Positions 33,862 through 46,049 of a stretch of 64,000 nt of DNA are shown piece after piece (the first letter of the stretch is position 1; every line of letters starts with the position of its first letter). This DNA is from Xanthobacteraceae bacterium. GTDB lineage: Bacteria > Pseudomonadota > Alphaproteobacteria > Rhizobiales > Xanthobacteraceae. A program made the translations under genes and the position numbers. A model generated the notes under the pieces. It was not told the DNA's origin, searched no databases, and worked only from the letters and a program-made list of their open reading frames with translations. The stretch lies in contig JARBUD010000029.1 of NCBI GenBank assembly GCA_029239875.1, positions 1 through 64,000 of the forward strand, given 5' to 3'.

Positions 33862-33955
33862 CCGTCATCCCGGCCGGAGGCGTAGCCGGAGAGCCGGGAT
33901 CGCTCTCCAATGTTTGCGCGATCCCGGATCGGCCTCCGGCCGTCCGGGATGACGG
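33862..33955. repeat. Intergenic palindromic repeat, family B, copy 1
   Basis: Ends CCGTCATCCCGG and CCGGGATGACGG, with inner GAGCCGGGATCGCTCTCC and its mirrored GCGATCCCGGATC arm. It lies directly after the ubiG stop. Related copies are at 42308 and 58119. Confidence 0.9.
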
Positions 33956-33960
33956 CGAAT

Positions 33961-34707
33961 CTAGTCGACCCCCTTCTCCGCCACCATCATGTAGTTCACC
34001 GACAGGTCGCTGGAGCGCCGCCACTCGTCGGTGAGCGGGTTGAACACCACGCCCTCGCGGTCGGTCACCTTCAGCCCGCCCGCCTCCAGCGCGAGCTGGA
34101 GCTCGTCCGGCGTGATGAACCTGTTCCAGTCATGCGTGCCGCGGGGCAGCCAGCCGAGTACATATTCCGCCCCGACGATGGCGAGCGCAAAGGAGCGCTT
34201 GGTGCGGTTCAGCGTCGCTGCGACCAGCAGCCCGCCCGGCTTCACCATTTCGCTCGCGCGGGCGAGGAACAGGTCGACATCGGCGACATGCTCCACCACC
34301 TCCATCGCCATCACCACGTCGAAGCGCGCACCTTCATCCGCGAGCGCCTCCGCCGTGGTCGCGCGGTAGGTGATGGGGACGCCGCTCTCCTCGGCGTGGA
34401 GCGAGGCGATGCGCACGTTCCTCTCCGCCGGGTCGATGCCGGTGACGGAGGCGCCCATGCGCGCCAGCGGCTCGCTCAACAGGCCGCCGCCGCAGCCTAT
34501 GTCGAGCAGGCTAAGCCCCTCCAGCGGCCGGATCGCCTTCGGGTCGAGGCCGAAATGGGCGACGATTCGCTCGCGCAGATAGGCGAGCCGCACCGGGTTG
34601 AACTTGTGCAGCACCTTCATCTTGCCGCGCGGGTTCCACCATTCGGCGGCCAGCGCGGCGAAGCGCTCGACCTCGCGGGGATCGACGGTTGTGGCGGTCT
34701 CGGTCAT
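33961..34707 (-). CDS. ubiG: Ubiquinone biosynthesis O-methyltransferase
   Basis: 248 residues from the ATG at 34707. ERFAALAAEWWNPRGKMKVLH at the N-terminus is diagnostic, the SAM site is LLDIGCGGGLLSEPLA (about 68-83), and VMAMEVVEHVADV and the NRTKRSFALAIVGAEYVLGW block follow. It catalyses both O-methylations of the ubiquinone ring. It diverges from lysC. Confidence 0.94.
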   Translation of the reverse strand: MTETATTVDPREVERFAALAAEWWNPRGKMKVLHKFNPVRLAYLRERIVAHFGLDPKAIRPLEGLSLLDIGCGGGLLSEPLARMGASVTGIDPAERNVRIASLHAEESGVPITYRATTAEALADEGARFDVVMAMEVVEHVADVDLFLARASEMVKPGGLLVAATLNRTKRSFALAIVGAEYVLGWLPRGTHDWNRFITPDELQLALEAGGLKVTDREGVVFNPLTDEWRRSSDLSVNYMMVAEKGVD

Positions 34708-34764
34708 CGGCGCACTCACGCTCGGGCAGCTTTCCAAGAGCAATTCCAGCTTCGCGCGGTGCCG

Positions 34765-34793
34765 TTGCGGGGCGGGCGCGAGGTGGATATGTA
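34765..34793 (+). promoter_or_regulatory. Candidate lysC promoter
   Basis: TTGCGG, 17 bp, TATGTA, about 75 bp upstream of the lysC ATG. Confidence 0.4.
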
Positions 34794-34866
34794 TACGCGC
34801 CTTTCGGGCCGGGAGCCTCTCCCATCGACCCGGCCCCACAGAAGAACACGGTTACGGTTTCCCGCA

Positions 34867-36117
<1,251 letters not shown>

Positions 36118-36197
36118 GATCAGGCATGGACGCGGCGCGAGTCGCGTCCTGATATCGACGCTCCGGGAACGCGGCTCCCGGAAACCGAGGACGGCCA

Positions 36198-38465
36198 ATG
36201 CGTGGCGCGCTCGGCGGCCCGCGCGTGCTTTTGAGGCGACTCCGCGAGGTCATGGCGGAGCCGGTCAGCGCGCAGGACCGCCTGGACAAGATCGTGGTTC
36301 TCATCGCGGCCAACATGGTGGCCGAGGTGTGCTCGGTCTATGTGCTGCGCGTCGACGGCACCCTCGAGCTCTACGCCACCGAAGGCCTCAACCCCACCGC
36401 CGTCCACTTGACGGTGATGCGCATCGACGAGGGCCTCGTCGGCACCGTCGCCCGCGAGGCCGAGCCGATCAGCCTGTCCAACGCGCAGGCGCACCCGGCC
36501 TATTCCTACCGGCCGGAGACGGGCGAGGAAATCTACCACTCCTTCCTCGGCGTGCCGATCCTGCGCGCCGGCAACACGCTCGGCGTGCTGGTGGTGCAGA
36601 ACCGCGCCCATCGCTCCTACACCGAGGAGGAGATCGAGGCGCTGCAGACCACCGCCATGGTGCTGGCCGAGATCATCGCCTCGGGCGAGCTTACCGCCAT
36701 GGCGCTGCCCGGCGCCGAGCCCGCCGCCCGCCGCCCGCTGCACCTCAAGGGCCTCGCTCTGTCGGAGGGCATCGGCCTCGGCCATGTCGTGCTGCACGAG
36801 CCGCGCATCGAGGTCACCAAGGTCATCGCCGACGACCTGCCCGGCGAATTGAACCGCCTTGACGAGGCGGTCGACACGTTGCGCGCCTCCATCGACATCA
36901 TGCTGGAGGACGAGGGCGTCGCCCGCGTCGGCGAGCACCGCGATATCCTCGAAGCCTACCGCATGTTCGCCCACGACCGCGGCTGGATCAGCCGCATGCG
37001 CGAGGCGGTGATGACCGGCCTCACCGCCGAGGGCGCGGTGGAGCGCGTGCAGTCGGACACCCGCGCCCGCATGCTGCGCATGACCGACCCTTACTTGCGC
37101 GAGCGCATGCACGACCTCGACGATCTGGCCAACCGCCTGCTGCGCCAGCTCACCGGCCGCGCCGGCGGCCCGGAAAAGGGCGGCCTGCCCGAGAACGCCA
37201 TCATCGTCGCCCGCAACATGAGCCCGGCGGCGCTGCTCGACTACGACCGCTCGCGCATCCGCGGCCTGGTGCTGGAGGAAGGCGCGGCGACGAGCCACCT
37301 CACCATCGTCGCCCGCGCCCTCGGCATCTCCGCGGTCGGCCATGTCGAGAACATCGTCGGCCAGTGCGACGCGGGCGACGCCATCATCGTCGACGGCGTC
37401 TCGGGCGAGGTGCATGTGCGCCCGCCGGCCGACGTCGAGGCGGCCTATGTCGAGAAAGTACGCTTCCGGGCGAAGCGGCTGGAACGCTACGCCGCACTGC
37501 GCGACGTGCCGACCCTCACCAAGGACGGCGTCGAGATTGAGCTGCACCTCAATGCCGGCCTGCTGGTCGACCTGCCGCACATCGCCGAGACCGGCGCGAC
37601 CGGCATCGGCCTGTTCCGCACGGAGCTGCAGTTCATGATCGCCTCGGCCTTCCCCCGCACCAACGAGCAGCTCAAGCTCTACCGCTCGGTGCTGGACGCG
37701 GCGGGCGAGCGGCCGGTGGTGTTCCGCACCCTCGACATCGGCGGCGACAAGGTGCTGCCCTATATGCGCGCCATCGAGGAGGAGAACCCGGCCCTCGGCT
37801 GGCGCGCCATCCGCCTCGGCCTCGACCGTCCGGGCCTCTTGCGCAGCCAGGTGCGCGCGCTGCTGCGCGCCGCCACCGGGCGCGAATTGCGCCTGATCTT
37901 CCCGATGGTTTCGGCGGTGGAGGAATTCGACCGCGCCCGCCACATCGTCGAGCGCGAGCTCACCCATCTGCGCCGCCACGGCCATGGCCTGCCCGAGCGG
38001 GTGCTAATTGGCGTCATGCTGGAAGTGCCCGCGCTGCTGTTCCAGCTCGACCAGCTTCTGCCGCGCATCGACTTCGCCTCGGTCGGCTCGAACGACCTCG
38101 TGCAGTTCCTCTACGCCGCCGATCGCGGCAATCCGCGCGTCGCCGACCGCTTCGACGCGCTCGGCCCCTCGGCGCTGCGGGCCCTGAAGCTGATCGCCGA
38201 CAAGGCCGCCGAATACGGCAAGCCGGTCACGCTGTGCGGCGAATTGGCTTCGAAGCCGTTGGAGGCGCTGGCGCTCGCCGCCATCGGCTATCGCAAGCTC
38301 TCGCTCTCCCCCGCCTCCTACGGCCCGGTGAAGGCGATGCTGCTGGAGCTCGACCTTTCCGCCGCCGCCGCCGTGGTCGCGCCGCTGCTGAACGCCGGCG
38401 CCGACGCCTCCTCGCTGCGCCCGCAGCTCAAGGCCTTCGCCGAGAAGGCAGGTCTCCCGCTGTGA
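36198..38465 (+). CDS. ptsP: Phosphoenolpyruvate-protein phosphotransferase PtsP (enzyme I-Ntr)
   Basis: 755 residues. The N-terminal GAF domain (about 20-170) senses nitrogen status in this family. The EI domains follow, with the phospho-histidine in [17 protein letters not shown] (about 355), PEP-binding [13 protein letters not shown] (about 468) and [17 protein letters not shown] (about 632). It starts the PEP-to-NPr-to-EIIA-Ntr relay that couples carbon and nitrogen signals. An ATG 18 codons downstream is an alternative start. Confidence 0.94.
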   Translation: MRGALGGPRVLLRRLREVMAEPVSAQDRLDKIVVLIAANMVAEVCSVYVLRVDGTLELYATEGLNPTAVHLTVMRIDEGLVGTVAREAEPISLSNAQAHPAYSYRPETGEEIYHSFLGVPILRAGNTLGVLVVQNRAHRSYTEEEIEALQTTAMVLAEIIASGELTAMALPGAEPAARRPLHLKGLALSEGIGLGHVVLHEPRIEVTKVIADDLPGELNRLDEAVDTLRASIDIMLEDEGVARVGEHRDILEAYRMFAHDRGWISRMREAVMTGLTAEGAVERVQSDTRARMLRMTDPYLRERMHDLDDLANRLLRQLTGRAGGPEKGGLPENAIIVARNMSPAALLDYDRSRIRGLVLEEGAATSHLTIVARALGISAVGHVENIVGQCDAGDAIIVDGVSGEVHVRPPADVEAAYVEKVRFRAKRLERYAALRDVPTLTKDGVEIELHLNAGLLVDLPHIAETGATGIGLFRTELQFMIASAFPRTNEQLKLYRSVLDAAGERPVVFRTLDIGGDKVLPYMRAIEEENPALGWRAIRLGLDRPGLLRSQVRALLRAATGRELRLIFPMVSAVEEFDRARHIVERELTHLRRHGHGLPERVLIGVMLEVPALLFQLDQLLPRIDFASVGSNDLVQFLYAADRGNPRVADRFDALGPSALRALKLIADKAAEYGKPVTLCGELASKPLEALALAAIGYRKLSLSPASYGPVKAMLLELDLSAAAAVVAPLLNAGADASSLRPQLKAFAEKAGLPL

Positions 38466-38490
38466 AACCTGCCGCTCTGAGTGCGCTCCC

Positions 38491-39584
<1,094 letters not shown>

Positions 39585-39588
<4 letters not shown>

Positions 39589-40436
39589 CCACGCGTGCCG
39601 GGCTGCTGCGCGAGATCGCCGCGGCCTTCGCCACCGCCGGGTTGGAGACGCCGGAGCGCGAGGCGCGCGCGCTGCTCAAGGGCGGTCTTGGACTCGCCGA
39701 TATCGATCTCGTCGCCCGTGCCGATATGGCGGTGTCCGAAGAGGACGCCGCGCGCCTGACCATTTTGGCCACCCGCCGCGCGGCCGGCGAGCCGCTGGCG
39801 CGACTGATCGGCCGGCGGGAGTTCTGGAGCCTCGATTTCTCCCTCGCCCCCGAGACGCTGGTGCCGCGCCCGGAGACGGAGACGCTGGTGGAAGCCGCGC
39901 TCGCCCTGTTTCCCGACAGGACGGCGCCGCTGCGCATCCTCGATCTCGGCACCGGGACCGGCGCCATCCTTGCGGCGCTGCTCAGCGAGTACCCGAACGC
40001 CTTCGGCCTCGGCGTCGACCTGTCGGAAGGCGCGGCGCGGCAGGCCCGCGACAATCTGGCCCGGCTGGGCCTGTCCGGACGTTCGGGGGTACTCGTCGGG
40101 CGCTGGGCGGAAGCGATCCACGGCCGTTTCGACCTGGTGGCCTCCAATCCGCCTTATATTCCCGCGAGGGATATCGCCGCACTGGACCGGGAGGTGCGCG
40201 AGCACGACCCGCGTCTCGCGCTCGACGGCGGACCCGATGGGCTCGACGCCTACCGCGTCCTCGCCGCCGCGCTTCCCGGCCTGCTCGCGCCGGGCGGGCG
40301 CGCGGTGCTGGAACTGGGGATCGGGCAGGAATCGGAAGTGGCGCAGCTTCTCGCCGCCGCCGGCCTTCCCGCCGACGGACCGGCGCGGCGGGACCTTTCC
40401 GGGATCGCACGCGCCATCGTGACCCGACCCGCCTGA
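39585..40436 (+). CDS. prmC: Release factor glutamine methyltransferase
   Basis: 283 residues, GTG start overlapping the prfA stop (GTGA). SAM-binding [17 protein letters not shown] (about 117-133) and the NPPY active-site motif in [12 protein letters not shown] (about 186) are present. It methylates the GGQ glutamine of RF1/RF2. Confidence 0.95.
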
Positions 40437-41023
40437 CAATACCGGCGATGCGGCAAAAAAGGGCTTGGAACGACGTAACGAAGCGATTAGTGTCCCTTGC
40501 AGGAATCGTCCTGAGACATCACCTGTCCTGCAATGGGTTTGGAAGCCGGTCGCTCTTCGTCGAGTGATCGGGCTCATCGCGGTGGTGACATTCGGGTCCT
40601 TGCGGAAAGCCCGAATGAGCGCGATGTCTCGTAGGGGCGAACGCTCCACGAGTTTATCGGTGTGGCTTCGGTTGCACGATGAAGCATGGGGTCGGCTGTA
40701 GCGCAGCGTGGCGCTCGCCGGATCCGGGCCGGAAGATGCGGCCTGGATGGATCGCGGCCGGCAGGTCCGGCGGCGGAGCATCTTCGAGAGATGCGCTCCC
40801 ATGGAAGAAGTCCGACGGTCGGTGTCGACCTGCGGCATGTCCGGAGCCTCGCGGCTTCCGGCTATGGCAGGTTTTCCCCGGCTTCAGGCGAGTTTCCCGT
40901 CATGCCGTTGCCGCTGGTCGTGTCCAGCGGTGCGGGCCGGGAAAGATCTAAGGTGATTGACCCGCCCGTTCCCCGCCCCTTGGGTTTCTCCAGCGGCGGC
41001 ACAGGCCTCAGAGACCCAGCTCG
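40437..41023. other. Long leader/intergenic region before the DUF4167 gene
   Basis: 587 bp with no protein gene I can support. It contains a strong inverted repeat CATTCGGG/CCCGAATG at 40589-40617 without a T-run, and a weak TTGGAA-N16-TTAGTG box near 40466. It may be a long 5' leader or hold an unrecognised RNA. Confidence 0.45.
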
Positions 41024-42148
41024 ATGCGAAATAATAACCAGCAGAAGCGTATGCGCAGCCGCAATAACAACGGCAACCGTCGCAGCCAGAATCCGCTTAC
41101 CCGTGTTTACGAATCGAACGGACCGGATGTGAAGGTGCGCGGCACCGCGCAGCACATCGTCGAGAAGTACCAGCAGCTCGCACGCGACGGGCAGGCGTCG
41201 GGCGATCCGGTGGCGGCGGAGAACTATCTCCAGCACGCCGAGCATTATTACCGCATCATCGCCGCCGCCCAGGCGCAGTTCGGCGTGCAGGGCCAGCCCT
41301 TCCAGCGTTCCGACGAGGACGACTACGAGGAAGACGGCGAAGAGACCGGCGCCGAGGGCCAGCCGGCCTTCCAGGCCCGCGAGCCGCAGCAGCAGGGCTA
41401 TCGCGATCGCGACGGCGGCCGCGACGGCAATTACCGCGACAACAACCAGCGCGACCGTGACGGCAACCAGCGCGGCGACCGCGATGGCAACCAGCGCGAC
41501 GGCTTCCGCGACCGGGACGGGCGCCGCGACAACCGCGAGCGCGGCCAGGATCGCGACAACCGCGACCGCGACAACCGTGATCGGGACAACCGGGACAACC
41601 GGCAGGATCGCGACAACCGCGAGCGCGGCGAGCATCGCGAGGGCGGCCGCTGGCAGCGCGACAACCGTCCCTATCGCGACAACCGCGAGCCACGTGAACC
41701 GCGTGAGCCGCGCGAGGGTGGCGAGCAGCCCTACCGCGATCCCGGCCAGCAGCCGCAGCCGCGCCTCGGGCCGGATGTGGAGGCCGAGATCGGCCTTCCC
41801 GCCTTCATCACCCAGAGCAGCGCCGCCGCGCCGGTGAGCGCCGCCCCGGAGCCGAAGGTCGAGGCCCCGAAGGCTGAATCCCGGCCCGAGCCGAAGGCCG
41901 AGGCCGCCAAGGTGGAAGCGCCGAAGGCCGAAGCGGCCCCGAGCGAGGCTCCGGCCAAGCCGGAAGGCACCGGCCGCGGACGCAAATCCGCAGCCGCCGC
42001 CGCGGCTCCCGCTCCCGCTCCGGCTCCTGTCGCGGCCGCCGCCGAGGATGGCGAGGCCCCCGCCCCGCGCACCCGTCGCCGCCGCTACCGCCGCGCCGAG
42101 GGCGAGGCCGAGGGCGCCGAGCCCGCGCCGGCCGAAGCCGGCGAGTGA
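41024..42148 (+). CDS. DUF4167 domain protein with Arg/Asp/Asn repeats
   Basis: 374 residues. The conserved DUF4167 domain occupies about 1-85 (RSQNPLTRVYESNGPDVKVRG, then AAENYLQHAEHYYRIIAAAQ). Residues about 125-245 are dozens of RDNRD/RDGNQRD units, and the remainder is Ala/Pro/Lys/Glu low complexity ending in RRRYRR. The N-terminus is also Arg/Asn-rich. The basic disordered make-up suggests RNA or ribosome association, which is inference. The family is nearly restricted to Alphaproteobacteria and is often near prmC. Confidence 0.85.
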   Translation: MRNNNQQKRMRSRNNNGNRRSQNPLTRVYESNGPDVKVRGTAQHIVEKYQQLARDGQASGDPVAAENYLQHAEHYYRIIAAAQAQFGVQGQPFQRSDEDDYEEDGEETGAEGQPAFQAREPQQQGYRDRDGGRDGNYRDNNQRDRDGNQRGDRDGNQRDGFRDRDGRRDNRERGQDRDNRDRDNRDRDNRDNRQDRDNRERGEHREGGRWQRDNRPYRDNREPREPREPREGGEQPYRDPGQQPQPRLGPDVEAEIGLPAFITQSSAAAPVSAAPEPKVEAPKAESRPEPKAEAAKVEAPKAEAAPSEAPAKPEGTGRGRKSAAAAAAPAPAPAPVAAAAEDGEAPAPRTRRRRYRRAEGEAEGAEPAPAEAGE

Positions 42149-42173
42149 GCCTTCCCTGAAACGAAATGCAAAA

Positions 42174-42200
42174 GGCCCGGCTCAGCCGGGCCTTTTTGTT
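42174..42200 (+). terminator. Rho-independent terminator of the DUF4167 gene
   Basis: GGCCCGG, CTCAG loop, CCGGGCC, then TTTTTGTT. Confidence 0.88.
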
Positions 42201-42238
42201 TGGGCGGAGCGGCGGTCCCGCCGTTCCTTTCAATGCAA

Positions 42239-42290
42239 CCTCATCCTGAGGTGCCCGGCGCGAGCCGGGCCTCGGAGGATGCTCGTCCGG
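42239..42290. repeat. Half copy of family A repeat (copy 4)
   Basis: Only the left arm (CCTCATCCTGAGGTGC through GGATGCTCGTCCGG) is present; the right arm is missing and a family B repeat starts 18 bp later. Confidence 0.8.
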
Positions 42291-42307
42291 GTACCTTCCG
42301 CATTCAA

Positions 42308-42398
42308 CGTCATCCCGGACGGCCGAAGGCCGATCCGGGATCGCGATATAGTTGGAGAGCGATCCCGGCTCTCCGCTGCGCTGCGGCCGGGATGACGG
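42308..42398. repeat. Intergenic palindromic repeat, family B, copy 2
   Basis: CGTCATCCCGGAC and GCCGGGATGACGG ends around GATCCGGGATCGCG and GAGCGATCCCGGCTC arms; inverted relative to copy 1. Confidence 0.88.
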
Positions 42399-42418
42399 CG
42401 ACGACGGCGTTCAATCGC

Positions 42419-43261
42419 TCACAGCGTGATGCGCACCGCGTCGCCCTCGGCGATCAGGCCGCCCCGCTCGATCTCGGCGAAGATGCCGCAATCGGTGTGG
42501 CCGAAGCTGCGCATCAGCGTGCCCGGCACGTCGAGGTCGCGCTTGGCGGTCACTGGGTCCACATTGGTGGCGGCGCAGCGGAAGATGCGCTGTGTCACCT
42601 TGAGCCGCACCTGGTTGCCCACCTCGATGGTGTGGCCGACGAGGTCGAACTCCTCCCACGGCTCCATGCCATCGAGATAGAGATTGCCGCGGAAGCGCAG
42701 CGGATCGACCGGCTGGCCGATGATCTCGCCCAGCGCCCGGCAGCTCGCCAGGTTGATCAGCGAGACGAAGCCCTCGGTGGTGTCGACGAAGCGGAAGCCC
42801 TCGGGCGCCGCCAGCACGCGCGGGGCGCCGCGCAGCTCGTAGCGCGAATAGCGCTGGAAGAATTCCTCGATCGCCGCCCGCCCTTCCGGCGTGTCGAGCC
42901 GGCCGCGCACCGCTTCCTTGTCGTCGAGGTCGATGACGAGTTCGCTGGTCGCGTCCTCATAGCGCGCCTTCAGCGCGGCGAGGCGCTCGTTGCGCATCAG
43001 CATGAGGAACTTGATCTTCGGCTGGAAGGCCGGCACCTCGGGAATGAAGCCCGACGGCCCGTTCTCGATGGCGTAGAGCCGGTCGCCGGGGAAATACCGC
43101 CCCGCCTCCAGCTCGACCACCTCGAGGCGCTCCGGCGTCAGCCCCTTCACCGGATAGCGGTAGAGCGAGGCGATGCTGGCGAAGTCCACCGGCGAGGGCG
43201 CGGCTTCCGGCGACGCCTCGGTGGCGGTGAAAAGATCGGTGTCGTCGGTCGATTCGCTCAT
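42419..43261 (-). CDS. MOSC domain protein
   Basis: 280 residues. The N-terminal beta-barrel MOSC_N region (about 28-90: SLYRYPVKGLTPERLEVVEL, GDRLYAIEN) is followed by the MOSC domain with the cysteine in IFRCAATNVDP (about 232) that would carry sulfur or the molybdenum cofactor. Related mARC/YcbX proteins reduce N-hydroxylated compounds. Partner electron carriers are not adjacent. Confidence 0.85.
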   Translation of the reverse strand: MSESTDDTDLFTATEASPEAAPSPVDFASIASLYRYPVKGLTPERLEVVELEAGRYFPGDRLYAIENGPSGFIPEVPAFQPKIKFLMLMRNERLAALKARYEDATSELVIDLDDKEAVRGRLDTPEGRAAIEEFFQRYSRYELRGAPRVLAAPEGFRFVDTTEGFVSLINLASCRALGEIIGQPVDPLRFRGNLYLDGMEPWEEFDLVGHTIEVGNQVRLKVTQRIFRCAATNVDPVTAKRDLDVPGTLMRSFGHTDCGIFAEIERGGLIAEGDAVRITL

Positions 43262-43454
43262 GGAAGATCACCATATAGGCTTGTGCCCGCCCCGTCAGCC
43301 GCGGCCGAGACCGCAGCGGCGGGCGGGCATACGTCGGAAAGGCGTGCATTCTGCGGCCTGTGTTTTGCCTGTCGTATTTTCCGCTTTTCCTCGGCGTGCG
43401 AATCCGTCTCAATCGTCAATGGATTTCCTCGCTGGAAACTCTAAGGAGGGGGTC

Positions 43455-43988
43455 ATGCCGCGGCTCTTCACCGCCCTCGAAATACCCGCCGACGTCGCCG
43501 ACCAGCTTTCCATGCTGCGGGGCGGCCTTCCCGGTGCCCGCTGGATCAGCCCGGAATTCTACCACGTCACGCTGCGCTTCATCGGCGACGTCGACCATGT
43601 GGTGGCGCGCGACGCCGCCGCCGCGCTCGACGAGATCGACCGCTTCGGCTTCGATCTCACCCTGTCGGGGGTCGACCAGTTCGGCAATCACAAGCCGCAT
43701 TCCATCTTCGTCGGCGTGAAGGCCAACGAGGCGCTGAATGACCTGCAGGCCGAGCACGAGCGGGCGATGAAGCGCATCGGCCTGCCGCCCGAGGGGCGCA
43801 ACTTCCGCCCGCACGTCACCCTCGCCCGGCTGCGCGACGCTTCGCCCCGGCAGGTGGCGGAATATCTGGCTCTGCGCGGCTATTTCCGCAGCCCTACCTT
43901 CGAGGTGTCGCGCTTCGTGCTCTACTCCTCGCGCGACTCCGTCGGCGGCGGCCCGTACCGGGTCGAAGCCGCCTACCCGCTGATGTGA
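43455..43988 (+). CDS. thpR: RNA 2',3'-cyclic phosphodiesterase
   Basis: 177 residues from the ATG at 43455, which has an excellent AAGGAGGGGG ribosome site; the frame upstream is antisense to the MOSC gene. Both HxT catalytic motifs are present: FYHVTLRFIG (about 37) and FRPHVTLARL (about 118). 2H phosphoesterase acting on cyclic phosphate RNA ends. Confidence 0.9.
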   Translation: MPRLFTALEIPADVADQLSMLRGGLPGARWISPEFYHVTLRFIGDVDHVVARDAAAALDEIDRFGFDLTLSGVDQFGNHKPHSIFVGVKANEALNDLQAEHERAMKRIGLPPEGRNFRPHVTLARLRDASPRQVAEYLALRGYFRSPTFEVSRFVLYSSRDSVGGGPYRVEAAYPLM

Positions 43989-44049
43989 AAGCGGAAATAT
44001 TGCGAAAAGCCACGGCCGGGGCCATCTGAAGCGGGACAAGGAGAGCTGG

Positions 44050-44430
44050 ATGGCCCGCCGTTTCGACCGCACCCTCAACCCCGAGGAGTTCGAGAACCTC
44101 GCCGACGCCGGTGACGAGCCGCGCGTGCGCGCCGGCTTCTGGCGCAAGATCGCCGGCGGCGCCTCGCGCATTCCCTTCGCCGAGGACGCCGCGGCCGCCT
44201 ATTACTGCGCGCTCGACAGCCGCACGCCGACCCGCGTGCGGGCGCTGCTGTTCGGCGCCCTCGCCTATTTCCTGCTGCCGACCGACACGGTGCCGGACAT
44301 ATTGCCGGCCCTCGGCTTCACCGACGACGCAGCGGTGATCGCCACGGCGCTCAACCTTCTCGCCGGCCATATCGGCCCCTCGCATCGTGCTGCCGCAAGG
44401 GCAGCGCTCGAGCGGCTGCGCGGGGCTTGA
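44050..44430 (+). CDS. YkvA/DUF1232 family membrane protein
   Basis: 126 residues. The DUF1232 core ALLFGALAYFLLPTDTVPDI followed by LPALGFTDDAAVIATAL lies at about 62-100, the usual short hydrophobic hairpin. Role unknown. GGAGAGCTGG precedes the ATG; 61 bp after thpR, possibly same operon. Confidence 0.85.
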   Translation: MARRFDRTLNPEEFENLADAGDEPRVRAGFWRKIAGGASRIPFAEDAAAAYYCALDSRTPTRVRALLFGALAYFLLPTDTVPDILPALGFTDDAAVIATALNLLAGHIGPSHRAAARAALERLRGA

Positions 44431-44636
44431 AAGCACAGGTATGTTTTTGCCAAATGACGGCGGAAAGCGCTTTTCGCGCCTTCAAATCGCCGCCTGCCTA
44501 CAGGCATTTGATCGGTAACCCGCCGCTTTGTACCGCTAAGGGTTCACAGCGGCGAATCGGCCGGATATCCCTTTGGCGGCCCGCGGGCAGAATCACGCGG
44601 GCGGCATCGCGGCAGATGACACGGAGGACAGAGACC

Positions 44637-45155
44637 ATGGCACGACGGATCGTGCACGCGGCACTCGCCGGCTTGGCACTGGCTTTCATCGGCGCAAGCG
44701 GCGCCGGCGCGCAGGGCGCGCCGAAGCTGGTCGGCCAGTTCGGCGACTGGGGCGTCTATGTCGATACCAGCGGCAACGGCAAGATCTGTTATGCCCTGTC
44801 CCAGCCCAAGTCCCGCGCGCCCGCCGGCCTCAACCGCGATCCCGCCTATTTCTTCATCTCGACCCGCACCGCCGAGAACGTGAAGGGCGAGATCAGCGTC
44901 GTCATGGGCTTCCCGCTCAAGGAAGGCACCGACGCCACGCTCACCATCGGCTCGGCCAGCTTCGACCTCTACACCCGCGGCACCGGCGCCTGGGTGCGCA
45001 ACGTCGCCGAGGAGACCCGCCTGCTCGACGCCATGCGCAAGGGCCGCGACCTCACGGTGAAGGGCACCTCCGGGCGCGGCAACGTCACCACCGACACCTA
45101 TTCGCTGAGCGGCATCTCCGCGGCGGTCGATCGCGCCGCGCAGGAATGCCGTTGA
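44637..45155 (+). CDS. Invasion-associated locus B (IalB) family protein
   Basis: 172 residues from the ATG at 44637 (ACGGAGGACAG before it). Signal peptide about 1-25. The mature IalB-like domain has GDWGVYVDTSGNGKICYALS (Cys about 57), PAYFFISTRTAENVKGEISV, and a second Cys at the C-terminus. It is a periplasmic protein found in nearly all Rhizobiales, named after Bartonella IalB; no invasion role is implied for this organism. Confidence 0.82.
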   Translation: MARRIVHAALAGLALAFIGASGAGAQGAPKLVGQFGDWGVYVDTSGNGKICYALSQPKSRAPAGLNRDPAYFFISTRTAENVKGEISVVMGFPLKEGTDATLTIGSASFDLYTRGTGAWVRNVAEETRLLDAMRKGRDLTVKGTSGRGNVTTDTYSLSGISAAVDRAAQECR

Positions 45156-45263
45156 GGCGGGCGCTCGTCCGCCCCTGAACCAGACTGTTGCACTTGACCG
45201 GCGGCCGGCGGCCCGGCCGCCGCATCCGCCGCCCGCCCGTGGTCACGCATCCGAGGAACCGCC

Positions 45264-46037
45264 ATGCCGGTCGAACTGCGGCTCATTCCCTGCCTCGCCG
45301 ACAATTACGCGGTGCTGCTGCGCGATCCCGTCACCGAGGCGACCGCCGTCATCGACGCGCCGGAGGTGGCGCCGATCCTCGCCGCGCTGGAGCGCGAGGA
45401 CTGGACGCTGACGCACATCCTCGTCACCCATCACCATACCGACCACATCGCCGGCGTGTTGGCGCTGAAGGAGCGCTTCGGCGCCACCGTGATCGGGCCC
45501 AAGGCCGAGCGCGACACCATCCCCGGCCTCGACTTCGCGGTGGTGGACGGCGATCCGGTGGCGGTCGGCGGACTCGTCGGCCGGGTGATGGAGACGCCGG
45601 GCCACACCAAGGGCCACATCGTCTTCCTGTTCGAGGACGAGCGCCTGCTGTTCTCCGGCGACACGCTGTTCGTGCTCGGCTGCGGCCGGCCCTTCGAATG
45701 CGACCCGCCGGTGCTGTGGGAATCGCTGGTGCGCCTGCGCGGCCTGCCCGACGACATCTCGGTCTATTGCGGGCACGAATACACCGTCTCGAACGGGCGC
45801 TTCGCCGTCAGCGTCGATCCCGACAATGCGGCGGTGGCCGCGCGGCTGAAGGAAGCCGAGGCGCAGCGCGCCGCCGGCGAGCCGACGCTGCCGACCACCA
45901 TCGGCGCGGAGAAGGCGACCAACCCGTTCCTGCGCGCCGACGACCCCGAGCTCGCCGCCCGCATCGGCCTCGCCGGTGCCGAGCCGGGCGCCGTCTTCAC
46001 CGAGCTGCGCAGCCTCAAGAACAGTTTTCGCGGCTGA
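45264..46037 (+). CDS. gloB: Hydroxyacylglutathione hydrolase (glyoxalase II)
   Basis: 257 residues. Metal motif THHHTDHIAG (about 55), FSGDTLFVLGCGRPFE (about 131) and HEYTVSN (about 170) are all as in GloB, with a C-terminal helical domain (NPFLRADDPEL). It hydrolyses S-lactoylglutathione to lactate and glutathione. A glyoxalase I-like gene lies at 60395. Confidence 0.94.
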   Translation: MPVELRLIPCLADNYAVLLRDPVTEATAVIDAPEVAPILAALEREDWTLTHILVTHHHTDHIAGVLALKERFGATVIGPKAERDTIPGLDFAVVDGDPVAVGGLVGRVMETPGHTKGHIVFLFEDERLLFSGDTLFVLGCGRPFECDPPVLWESLVRLRGLPDDISVYCGHEYTVSNGRFAVSVDPDNAAVAARLKEAEAQRAAGEPTLPTTIGAEKATNPFLRADDPELAARIGLAGAEPGAVFTELRSLKNSFRG

Positions 46038-46049
46038 GGGGCGCCCGCG

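Noticed and set aside
33680-33865. An RpoH promoter for clpB
   Set aside because: A CTTGACCC stretch is present on the minus strand but no matching -10 element at 15-18 bp; too weak to report.
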